Shown one piece after another: positions 1 to 5,589 of a stretch of DNA of 7,867 nt. Source of the stretch: Aquiluna sp. (GTDB lineage: Bacteria; Actinomycetota; Actinomycetes; Actinomycetales; Microbacteriaceae). A program made the position numbers and the translations under genes. Position 1 is the stretch's first letter. Every line of letters starts with the position of its first letter. A model generated the notes under the pieces. The model made no database searches. It had not been told where the DNA came from and saw only the letters and a program-made list of their open reading frames with translations. The stretch lies in assembly GCA_016780945.1 (NCBI GenBank), contig JADHKY010000050.1:1-7867 (forward strand), read 5' to 3'.

Positions 1-24
1 ACTAGGGAAAATTGGTCACGACCT

Positions 25-951
25 TTAGGCCACGACTGTTACCTTCTTGAAGGGCGCCCCATTCTCCTCCATGGAATCACGGACGAAGAGCTCAATGCCG
101 AGTGTCGAGCAAAGTGAGACAAGGTCCTTGACGGGCTCGCCTGGAAGCAAGATCGCACACCTCACATCCAGCCCATTGGCCAGGGCAACATGTTGATAGT
201 CAAGTACCTGACCAATTGCAGTTCGAACATACTGCCTACCTGAGGAACGTTTTGCCTCAAAGACAGTCATTGACGTCTCATCGAAGAGATCGGGGAAAAT
301 TGTTGTGTTCCCGGTGGCTAGGGGAAGATGAAGCAGCCTGTGACCTTGCGCAAGTAACCAATTGCCAAACTGTGCCTGAAGTTGATGCTCTGACCTTGAT
401 ATTTCGCTGACACTTATTCCGCGGCTCTTTTGCTGGGCAAGGTATGTTTCCCAGTTCGGCTCTTTCCATGGGCTTCGTTCGATGGATCGAGACTCTTTTG
501 CACCAAATTCAGGTAGCTCAGAAACGTCAGCCTCCAAGGGGGTGAGATTAAAAACAATTACCGTTCTCATCTGACCGTTACGATCAGGAGCTGTTTCATA
601 GGTGAAGCGTTCGTCGGAGAGAGTGAAAGAACCCTTATAGGTTGCCATCGGGGAGTTTGCCAGGAATAGTCTGATTACTTTGCCAGTCTCGGGCGATTCG
701 ATAATCGTCTTGTTGACTCCGGTGAAGGACATGTCACCTACTTGGCCTGCCCCGGTATAACGATACGAGCCATCTTCCCCCATGCCCTCGTGCCTGTCGT
801 AACCATATTCGGCACCTGATTTTGGATCAGTGAATATGAGGATGTCATTTGAATTGGACGGCGTTGCAATGCCACCAAATCTTTGACCACCAAGTAAGTG
901 ATGAACTTCAGAGCGTCTTAGCTCCTCATTTAATTGAATTGGCCATACCAA
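25..951 (-). CDS. Probable modification-dependent (type IV-like) restriction endonuclease, ScoMcrA/SRA-like domain plus PD-(D/E)XK nuclease
   Basis: The 308-residue protein appears to have two domains. Residues about 5-138 resemble the SRA-like domain of ScoMcrA-type enzymes, which bind modified DNA: seen are HHLLGGQRFGGI (17-28), ILIFTDPKSG (37-46), a GEDGSYRYTGAGQVGD stretch (58-73) and a VIRLF strand (92-96). Residues about 185-290 look like a PD-(D/E)XK nuclease: E188 in the first helix, PD at 220-221, FEAK at 231-234 (E232, K234), then IGQVLDY with Q248. From family knowledge, such fusions cut DNA carrying methylated or otherwise modified bases; the substrate here is unknown. The start is TTG at 951. 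The only possible start codon further upstream before an in-frame stop is a CTG, and no clear ribosome binding site is visible, so the exact start is uncertain. It stands alone, divergent from pdtaS by about 98 bases, with no partner methylase in view, which fits a stand-alone type IV enzyme. Domain order is fairly sure; function is inferred. Confidence 0.72.
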   Translation of the reverse strand: MVWPIQLNEELRRSEVHHLLGGQRFGGIATPSNSNDILIFTDPKSGAEYGYDRHEGMGEDGSYRYTGAGQVGDMSFTGVNKTIIESPETGKVIRLFLANSPMATYKGSFTLSDERFTYETAPDRNGQMRTVIVFNLTPLEADVSELPEFGAKESRSIERSPWKEPNWETYLAQQKSRGISVSEISRSEHQLQAQFGNWLLAQGHRLLHLPLATGNTTIFPDLFDETSMTVFEAKRSSGRQYVRTAIGQVLDYQHVALANGLDVRCAILLPGEPVKDLVSLCSTLGIELFVRDSMEENGAPFKKVTVVA

Positions 952-1037
952 CGTGGAGCACCCCCAGATCAGCTACTAAGCAATAGTTGTAGATAACAGA
1001 CTAAATGAGTTACAAGGTGACCCAATGCCTCGAAGAG

Positions 1038-1043
1038 TAAACT
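1038..1043 (+). promoter_or_regulatory. Candidate -10 element for leaderless pdtaS mRNA
   Basis: TAAACT fits the actinobacterial TANNNT -10 pattern and ends exactly six bases before the GTG start of pdtaS. That spacing would put the transcription start on the start codon. No Shine-Dalgarno sequence lies in between. The -35 is weak (GTGACC at 1017-1022, spacing 15), so this rests mainly on the -10 and its position. Confidence 0.4.
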
Positions 1044-1049
1044 CGCGGC

Positions 1050-2480
1050 GTGGTGGAAAACGAGCTCCAAGGACTTCCCTGGATTAAAACGCTCATGGCG
1101 GACTGGCAGTTGATTGCCGATGCCGCTTTTTCGGATCTTGTGCTCTGGGTTCCAAAACGAACAAAGCTCCACGTCTACGCACATGCCCGACCCTCGACAG
1201 CGGCCACGCTTTTCTATCGCGACATCACCGGAACCGCAGCCCGAACCGACTGGCGCAAAGCCATCGACGAGGCATGGGAGACGGGCAAGCCTGTGCTAGC
1301 CAGTGAGGTTTCCGAGTACAGCGGAACCGCCAGCAGACTGTCGGCCTATCCGGTATTTGAGCCAAAGAAGACTTCGAAATCCAAGCCAGTAGCTGTCATC
1401 ACTCGCCATACCAACCTTGGTGAGTCCCGCTACCCCAACAAGCTTCAGCTCAATTTTGTGGCGTGTGCCGAGCAGCTACTTGAGATGGTTAGCGCTGGCG
1501 AGTTTCCGATTCCCGATGCTGGAACTGATTCACGTAGGGGAGCCCCTCGTGTCACCGATGGCCTGATAAGGCTAGATAAGAGTGGAAGGGTGCTCTTCGC
1601 CTCACCAAATGCGCTCTCGATGTTTAACCGCTCGGGGCTAGAGGGTGAGCTCGAGGGGCGACTCTTCTCAGACTCGGTGAAGGGGCTCAGCCCCCACTCG
1701 GGCATTGTGGACGAGGGTCTGCCTCTGGTGCTAACAGGAAAAGGTGCGTGGAAGACCGACATCGAGTTTGACTCTATGGTGCTATCAGTCAGGTCAATCC
1801 CAATCACCGCATCGGGTGAGCGCAGTGGAGCGGCAATACTCTGCCGCGATGTCACCGAACTTCGAGTGAGGGAAAGGGAACTACTAACCAAGGACCTTAC
1901 GATTCGGGAGATTCACCACCGTGTAAAAAACAACCTCCAGACCGTTGCCAGCCTGCTCCGGATTCAATCGCGTCAGTCAAAGTCCGAAGAGGTCAAGGAC
2001 TCTCTCGCTCAAGCAATGAGAAGGGTTACCTCAATTGCTGTTGTGCACGATGTTCTCTCGGAAGGAATTGATCAAGAGATCTCCTTCGATCAGATCTTTG
2101 ACCGAATCTTGCAGCTGATTCCCGAGATTGCGAGCGGGTTCCACAGCAAGGTGAAGACAAACTTTGCCGGGAGCTTTGGCGAACTAACCACCGAGCGGTC
2201 GACCACATTGGCCCTCGTGCTCACCGAGCTGGTTGCCAATGCCGTCCAGCACGGACTTGCCGATGCGTCAGGAGAAATCAGTGTTGAGGCTCAAAGAGAC
2301 AATCACTTGCTGAGGGTCGAGGTGACAGATAACGGTGCCGGGCTTGCGGAGGGCAAGATTGGCACCGGCCTTGGCACCCAGATAGTGAGAACCCTTGTTG
2401 AGTCAGAGCTCAGGGGAAAAATTGCCTGGACCTCGCCAATTCGTGGCGGCACAAAAGTTTCTGTGGAGATACCTATTTAG
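1050..2480 (+). CDS. pdtaS: Sensor histidine kinase PdtaS (GAF-PAS-HisKA_2-HATPase)
   Basis: This 476-residue soluble kinase (no membrane segments) matches the mycobacterial PdtaS pattern along its length. It has an N-terminal GAF-like region (about 15-148, with ADWQLIADAAFSDLVLWV-type opening), a PAS domain (about 168-272, with SPNALSMFNRSGL at 185-197 and the end signature ILCRDVTEL), a HisKA_2 dimerisation helix with REIHHRVKNNLQ (286-297; phospho-acceptor in the HH pair, 289/290), and an HATPase domain with N-box N397 in ELVANAVQH, DNGAG (427-431) and GTGLGTQI (438-445). In mycobacteria PdtaS phosphorylates PdtaR, an ANTAR-domain regulator that binds RNA and prevents termination; PdtaR is not in this window. 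Start GTG 1050 is followed by a second GTG; a -10-like TAAACT ends 6 bases before it and no ribosome binding site is seen, suggesting a leaderless mRNA. ATG 1095 is a less likely alternative. The stop overlaps that of whiB1 by 4 bases. Confidence 0.93.
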   Translation: MVENELQGLPWIKTLMADWQLIADAAFSDLVLWVPKRTKLHVYAHARPSTAATLFYRDITGTAARTDWRKAIDEAWETGKPVLASEVSEYSGTASRLSAYPVFEPKKTSKSKPVAVITRHTNLGESRYPNKLQLNFVACAEQLLEMVSAGEFPIPDAGTDSRRGAPRVTDGLIRLDKSGRVLFASPNALSMFNRSGLEGELEGRLFSDSVKGLSPHSGIVDEGLPLVLTGKGAWKTDIEFDSMVLSVRSIPITASGERSGAAILCRDVTELRVRERELLTKDLTIREIHHRVKNNLQTVASLLRIQSRQSKSEEVKDSLAQAMRRVTSIAVVHDVLSEGIDQEISFDQIFDRILQLIPEIASGFHSKVKTNFAGSFGELTTERSTTLALVLTELVANAVQHGLADASGEISVEAQRDNHLLRVEVTDNGAGLAEGKIGTGLGTQIVRTLVESELRGKIAWTSPIRGGTKVSVEIPI

Positions 2481-2731
2481 CCTGCGCGACGAGCACGGGC
2501 GTAGCGACGCTTGAGCGAACGACGCTCGTCCTCGCTCAGGCCACCCCAAACGCCGGTGTCCTGGTTTTCTTTGATTGCGTACTCAAGGCACTGAGCGGAT
2601 ACATCACATTGACGGCAGATTGACTTGGCTTGCTCGATTTGCTCCAGAGCCGGTCCTGTGTTCCCAACTGGGAAAAAGAGCTCGGGATCTTCGTTGAGGC
2701 ATCGGGCCTGATTTAGCCAGGTCATATCCAT
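2477..2731 (-). CDS. whiB1: WhiB1-like iron-sulfur transcriptional regulator
   Basis: The 84-residue protein has the full WhiB pattern: four cysteines C11, C39, C42 and C48 (C-X27-C-X2-C-X5-C) to hold a [4Fe-4S] cluster, the NEDPELFFPVG stretch (13-23), the turn GVWGG (60-64) followed by LSEDERRSLKRR, and a basic C-terminal tail (KRRYARARR) expected to contact DNA. Length and sequence are very close to mycobacterial WhiB1, an essential regulator that binds the primary sigma factor and whose cluster reacts with nitric oxide. The convergent pairing with pdtaS is the same as for Rv3219/Rv3220c in Mycobacterium tuberculosis, which supports orthology. Start ATG 2731 gives the expected length; a second ATG at 2725 is possible. 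Neither has a convincing ribosome binding site at normal distance. A TTGACC lies at 2756-2751, but no good -10 goes with it. Confidence 0.95.
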   Translation of the reverse strand: MDMTWLNQARCLNEDPELFFPVGNTGPALEQIEQAKSICRQCDVSAQCLEYAIKENQDTGVWGGLSEDERRSLKRRYARARRAG

Positions 2732-2841
2732 AGTTTTCTGTTATTCCTAAGGTCAATGGCGTCTTGTTTTGCAGGTAAAGTCCTACTGACAACCCCAAAA
2801 TCGTTTCACAGGGAGGCCGAGAAATCAATACCCAATCTGCT

Positions 2842-2847
2842 GGGAGG
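2842..2847 (+). promoter_or_regulatory. Ribosome binding site that favours TTG 2857
   Basis: GGGAGG lies nine bases before the TTG at 2857 and supports that start for the membrane protein. A second, even stronger AGGGAGG at 2810-2816 lies upstream, with no ATG, GTG or TTG at the right distance; only an in-frame ATC (2824) follows it at about seven bases. Confidence 0.45.
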
Positions 2848-2856
2848 CCCCTGCGT

Positions 2857-3225
2857 TTGCTTATAGCGATAGCTATTGTGGCAATGCAAGCTTTGGTGCT
2901 ATGGGCCTTGGGAGTTCAGGCAATCTTGGCCTTTGTGGCAGGTTCAGTGACTTCCACCACAAGCTCACTGTTCCTAATTGGTCTGATTCTGGGCGCTGCC
3001 ATCTTCGCAACAAACGTAGGTGTGGGCCTGTGGAAACTTCGGCGCTGGGCTCACACACCGGCACTTATGTTGCAACTACTGGGCGCCGCGATTGGGACAG
3101 CATCCTTCTCAGGTGAGTTTGCCGAACCTCTGATTGGTGTTTCACTACTTGCCTCATCGGCATTGGGATTTGTGCTGTTGTTTGGAGGCGGAATCCGAAG
3201 CCTCTTTCACAGCGCTACTGACTGA
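2857..3225 (+). CDS. Small integral membrane protein, probably four helices, function unknown
   Basis: I do not recognise a named family. The 122 residues are almost all hydrophobic and break into about four membrane segments (roughly 2-24, 37-59, 66-85 and 91-111), separated by a basic loop KLRRWAH (60-66) that should face the cytoplasm. A short soluble C-terminal tail follows. This is typical of the small conserved membrane proteins found beside core genes in actinobacteria. The start is doubtful: TTG 2857 has a nearby GGGAGG, but the frame stays open upstream and would encode a short basic lead (NTQSAGRPLR) before the first helix, as expected for a cytoplasmic N-terminus, though only from a rare ATC or CTG start. 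It diverges from whiB1 across 125 bases and its stop overlaps the convergent peroxiredoxin gene by 11 bases. Confidence 0.75.
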   Translation: MLIAIAIVAMQALVLWALGVQAILAFVAGSVTSTTSSLFLIGLILGAAIFATNVGVGLWKLRRWAHTPALMLQLLGAAIGTASFSGEFAEPLIGVSLLASSALGFVLLFGGGIRSLFHSATD

Positions 3226-3709
3226 TTAGCTGCAACAGTTTCGGGATGTGGCCGGTGGCCCTGACGTTATACATCGCCTCTTTTACTCTCCCGCCGGCCT
3301 CGATCACAATCGTCGAGCGCAACACACCCCTATAGAGCCTTCCGAAAATGGTCTTATCGCCAAAGGCCCCAAAGGCTTTGTGGGCAACCACGTCTGGATC
3401 TGAGAGCAGCGTGAAGGTGAGCTCGTGGGAATCCTCAAAACTCTTAAGGCGCTCAACAGAGTCTGGCGAAACCCCAACTATCTGGCAGCCGTGGTTTTCA
3501 AACTCCGCAACGTGATCCTGGAAATCCGCTGCCTCTTTGGTGCAGCCAGGAGTCCCGGCTGAGGGGAAGAAATAGAGCACCGTGTTCTTTGTGAACAGCT
3601 CTGGGCCAGTTATCAACTCCCCGTTTTGATTCAGGAGACTGAGCTCGGGCGCGGCTTCGCCAGCCAGCAATTGCAGGCCCGACCCCGATACCTGAGCATC
3701 ATCCAACAT
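3215..3709 (-). CDS. Bcp/PrxQ-type peroxiredoxin lacking the usual resolving cysteine
   Basis: This thiol peroxidase of the AhpC/TSA fold (164 residues) would reduce hydrogen peroxide or organic peroxides in the cytoplasm. The active site FFPSAGTPGCTKEAADF (47-63) contains the TxxC motif T53-P54-G55-C56, where C56 is the peroxidatic cysteine. The catalytic-site arginine is in VLRST (about 129-133). In standard Bcp a second cysteine lies five residues after the first; here that position is A61. The only other cysteine is C75 (ENHGCQIVG), which may or may not resolve the sulfenic acid. It may therefore act as a 1-Cys enzyme or use another thiol partner. It is a diverged paralogue of the Bcp at 7383-7838. 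The ATG 3709 start adds about 10 residues compared with that paralogue. No ribosome binding site is clear, but a -10-like TAGTCT ends six bases upstream, which suggests a leaderless message. Confidence 0.88.
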   Translation of the reverse strand: MLDDAQVSGSGLQLLAGEAAPELSLLNQNGELITGPELFTKNTVLYFFPSAGTPGCTKEAADFQDHVAEFENHGCQIVGVSPDSVERLKSFEDSHELTFTLLSDPDVVAHKAFGAFGDKTIFGRLYRGVLRSTIVIEAGGRVKEAMYNVRATGHIPKLLQLISQ

Positions 3710-3715
3710 GCCAAA

Positions 3716-3721
3716 AGACTA
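3716..3721 (-). promoter_or_regulatory. Candidate -10 element for leaderless peroxiredoxin mRNA
   Basis: On the minus strand TAGTCT (TANNNT type) is followed by six bases and then the ATG at 3709, the same geometry as in front of pdtaS. There is no convincing -35 hexamer at 17-18 bases, so this is tentative. Confidence 0.35.
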
Positions 3722-3763
3722 ATTCTTCCAGAAGGCAAGTTTCTGAGATTTCGCCGAAAGCGT

Positions 3764-3785
3764 GCCTGCCAATTGCTTGGCAGGC
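3764..3785. repeat. Perfect 9-bp inverted repeat (hairpin or operator)
   Basis: GCCTGCCAA (3764-3772) and TTGGCAGGC (3777-3785) are exact reverse complements separated by TTGC. The stem is long and GC-rich, but neither strand has a T-run after it, so it is not a standard terminator. It sits between the divergent peroxiredoxin and tRNA-Lys genes, and its right arm includes the best -35 candidate for the tRNA. A protein-binding operator or a stop for incoming transcription are both possible. Confidence 0.7.
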
Positions 3786-3807
3786 TGCACTGGATGGGTG
3801 GTAAGCT
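3777..3807 (+). promoter_or_regulatory. Candidate promoter of tRNA-Lys
   Basis: TTGGCA (3777-3782, one mismatch to TTGACA) and TAAGCT (3802-3807, TANNNT type) are separated by 19 bases, slightly longer than ideal. The start of transcription would fall near 3814, a few bases before the mature tRNA end at 3819, as expected for a tRNA promoter. The -35 lies inside the right arm of the inverted repeat. Confidence 0.45.
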
Positions 3808-3818
3808 TTTGCGCTGAT

Positions 3819-3894
<76 letters not shown>

Positions 3895-3905
3895 ATAGGG
3901 AGCCA

Positions 3906-3948
3906 GAATCTTCCCCTCAAATGCCTTGAAGATTCGAACTTAGGTTCG
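3906..3948. repeat. Two adjoining inverted repeats between tRNA-Lys and heliorhodopsin ends, possible terminators
   Basis: GAATCTTC (3906-3913) pairs perfectly with GAAGATTC (3928-3935) across a 14-base loop. Directly adjoining it, CGAAC (3935-3939) pairs with GTTCG (3944-3948) across TTAG. The region follows both the tRNA (plus strand) and the heliorhodopsin gene (minus strand), so a shared bidirectional transcription end is plausible. No strong T-run follows either stem, so the call is weak. Confidence 0.35.
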
Positions 3949-3960
3949 TGAGAGGTGAGG

Positions 3961-4731
3961 CTAGACACCCATTGTTCCGAGGACGATTACCCAGCCAAGA
4001 ATTGACTTAGCCACGAGGCTGAGCACGATGTAGGCCTTCTCTCCAAACGGGTAGTTCTTCCAAGGACCAACCTTCTTGTACTGCAGGAACATGTTTATTG
4101 CGAAGGTGTTGAAGAAAATAAAGGTCGCTAAGAAGCCAATTTGAGCGTAGGCCGGAACAGCGTCTGAGATGTTCCCTGTCGAAACAACGAAGTAAATTGC
4201 ACCCATGATCCAAGGGACGATGCCCGCTACAACTCCAATGTTGAAAGGTAGCCAGCTCACCTTGTCGGTTAGCTGGTTGTAGCGCTCCATGACCAGACCC
4301 ATCAGGTTCATGATGAAGTTCAGAGTGAAGATAAACACGACGGTTGAAACTTCGATTAGACCACCCAGCATTAGAAGGACCACCAACATCAGCGAGGAGC
4401 TAATTGAGTACTCCCACCAGCGAGGAGGGTTAATGCCCTTTGCAATGTTTTGCTCGTAGCGCTGAATGTAGAACGGTGCCGAGACTAGAAGGTGGGCCAT
4501 GGCTGAAAGCAGCAGGAAGATCGGAGCAATCAGTGCAATCGGGAAATCAAACAAAGTCTCGCTAATAGGCTGAATACCCTGGGGAGTCTCATCAAAGAAC
4601 CGGGTGATAACTGGAATCTTGGTCTCGTCGTTGAGAATTAGGTATAAAACGACGGCTTGGGCTAGGTGAAAGACACCCGCAATCCTGTTGAAGGTCTGGA
4701 GCTGCTTGCCAAGGGCGGTTTCTGGTTTCAT
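3961..4731 (-). CDS. Heliorhodopsin (retinal-binding light sensor)
   Basis: This 256-residue protein has seven membrane helices (roughly 13-33, 63-88, 107-125, 128-148, 161-184, 195-216, 230-252). Helix 3 opens with PPRWWEYSISSSLM (102-115), in which E107 is the expected Schiff-base counterion. Helix 7 has YIVLSLVAKSILGW (234-247), in which K242 is the expected retinal-binding lysine. H22 and H80 lie where the two pocket histidines of the reference protein 48C12 lie, and S238 matches its serine near the Schiff base. These features separate it from type-1 pumps such as actinorhodopsin, which have different helix 3 and 7 motifs. Heliorhodopsins sit inverted in the membrane, have slow photocycles and mostly do not transport ions; a signalling role is widely assumed but unproven. 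Start ATG 4731 has GGAG six bases upstream. It follows a cupin gene on the same strand after 87 bases. No retinal synthesis gene is nearby. Confidence 0.95.
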   Translation of the reverse strand: MKPETALGKQLQTFNRIAGVFHLAQAVVLYLILNDETKIPVITRFFDETPQGIQPISETLFDFPIALIAPIFLLLSAMAHLLVSAPFYIQRYEQNIAKGINPPRWWEYSISSSLMLVVLLMLGGLIEVSTVVFIFTLNFIMNLMGLVMERYNQLTDKVSWLPFNIGVVAGIVPWIMGAIYFVVSTGNISDAVPAYAQIGFLATFIFFNTFAINMFLQYKKVGPWKNYPFGEKAYIVLSLVAKSILGWVIVLGTMGV

Positions 4732-4801
4732 TTTTTTCTCCGGTTAGTCGAACTTACTACTAGGCCAACAGACGACAGCGGAGACGAATTCCTAGCCGGA
4801 G
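4732..4801 (-). promoter_or_regulatory. Structured leader of the heliorhodopsin gene: inverted repeat covering the ribosome binding site
   Basis: Read on the minus strand, CTCCGGCTAG (4801-4792) can pair with CTAACCGGAG (4747-4738) at nine of ten positions, with one C-A mismatch and a 44-base interior. The second arm contains the GGAG Shine-Dalgarno sequence (4741-4738), six bases before the ATG. If transcription starts upstream of 4801, this stem would hide the ribosome binding site. No firm promoter was found in the interval. Confidence 0.45.
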
Positions 4802-4818
4802 CGTTTAGTGTCGGCGAG

Positions 4819-5247
4819 TCACCAGGGCATCGGTATGTCGCGGATTGGGTGGGCATCATCGGGTATTGCCTTGAGCGGACCCCCTCCTGCTCTGATGCAG
4901 AGCCAACGAAGCTGAGTTGGGCTGTCAGGTTTGCATCTCCATGTCCTCATGACTCCGGTGCCGACGTGGACCACCGTGCCGGGGTGGACGTCAACTACCT
5001 CATCATCAAGACCCATCTGCCCCTCGCCCTCAAGAAAGACATAGACCTCCTCCAGTTCTGAGTGGCTGTGCCAGTAGCCAGCCTCTTCACCAGGCTCATA
5101 TGCGGTGGCCGTGAAGCCAATCACCTCAGTGTTGATTTCGTGGTCTATTACTCTTCGACCCTGCTTGTTGGTGGCCGGTACGAATCCACCGAAGTGATCA
5201 CGCCAAGAATCAAGGGGTCCAATTTCGGTAATGCTGTAGTTGCTCAT
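4819..5247 (-). CDS. Small single-domain cupin protein
   Basis: The 142 residues form one cupin (double-stranded beta-helix) domain. Motif 1 is clear: G57 then H60, H62, E67 and G74 (GYWHSHSELEEVYVFLEGEG), giving the usual metal-binding His/His/Glu set. Motif 2 is HPGTVVHVGTG (88-98), with P89, G90 and the fourth ligand H94. The protein ends in a PDDAHPIRDIPMPW tail. Cupins of this size include sugar isomerases, dioxygenases and ligand-binding proteins; the sequence does not say which. Start ATG 5247 has AGG only a few bases away (CCTGAAAGGCATG), close but usable. It lies 18 bases after the DUF1905 gene and 87 bases before heliorhodopsin, all on one strand, so co-transcription with either is plausible. 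Confidence 0.88.
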   Translation of the reverse strand: MSNYSITEIGPLDSWRDHFGGFVPATNKQGRRVIDHEINTEVIGFTATAYEPGEEAGYWHSHSELEEVYVFLEGEGQMGLDDEVVDVHPGTVVHVGTGVMRTWRCKPDSPTQLRWLCIRAGGGPLKAIPDDAHPIRDIPMPW

Positions 5248-5265
5248 GCCTTTCAGGCTAGCTGC

Positions 5266-5553
5266 CTAGAAGCCAAGTAGAAGCGTTAGCTCTACTTGCC
5301 CACCAACTAAAAGAGAGTGACGCTTGCGAATCTCATCCTTCAAGGGGACGAAGTAGGTGCCGTCCTTGGGCGTGATGGCGGTCTTATACTCCCTGCCGTC
5401 GATGACGATTTTGCAGGTAATCATTCCCCAGCCGTAGGTGAGCTCTTGCTTCACTTCATCTATCTCCCGGGCGTACTCCTCAGGCAACGAAACGAAGTAG
5501 AAAGGCGGTGGACCGCGCCACTCGAAGATCTCGCCAATTACTTCATACTCCAC
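5266..5553 (-). CDS. DUF1905 family protein
   Basis: The 95-residue protein matches the DUF1905 pattern as I recall it: an opening beta strand with W12, FYFVSLPEEYAREI (18-31), YGWGMITCKIVIDGREYKTAI (40-60), PKDGTYFVPLKDEIRK (62-77), and a closing LLVGGQVELTLLL strand. The family is predicted to be a small beta-barrel; it has no established biochemical role and occurs alone or fused to other small domains. No signal peptide or membrane segment is seen. The start is GTG 5553 with GGAG about ten bases upstream. It is the first gene of the minus-strand group and diverges from the DUF2087 gene across only 36 bases. Confidence 0.85.
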   Translation of the reverse strand: MEYEVIGEIFEWRGPPPFYFVSLPEEYAREIDEVKQELTYGWGMITCKIVIDGREYKTAITPKDGTYFVPLKDEIRKRHSLLVGGQVELTLLLGF

Positions 5554-5589
5554 TGCGTAATAACTCCGGTTCTCTGTCAGAATCTAGCT

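Noticed and set aside
952..1049. Small antisense gene or RNA in the divergent gap between the restriction gene and pdtaS
   Set aside because: A minus-strand open frame (969-1184) covers it, but it runs antisense into pdtaS and has no recognisable content; no stable hairpin was seen.
1445..1891. 148-codon open frame on the minus strand inside pdtaS
   Set aside because: It lies fully antisense to the PAS region of a well-supported gene, is serine/proline-rich low-complexity text and resembles no family.
2725..2756. Promoter with TTGACC for whiB1
   Set aside because: At 17-18 bases spacing the -10 would overlap the ATG start itself, which is incompatible with the conserved protein start.
2805..2812. 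Possible CRP-type site upstream of whiB1 (TGTGA on the minus strand)
   Set aside because: Only one half-site is present; the expected TCACA at the correct distance is missing, although mycobacterial whiB1 is known to be CRP-controlled.
4666..5061. 131-codon plus-strand open frame over heliorhodopsin start and cupin
   Set aside because: It is antisense to two recognised genes and shows no domain or ribosome binding site.
5317..5589. Upstream extension of the DUF2087 frame
   Set aside because: It is antisense to the recognisable DUF1905 gene, has no DUF2087-like content, and the domain begins right at GTG 5590.
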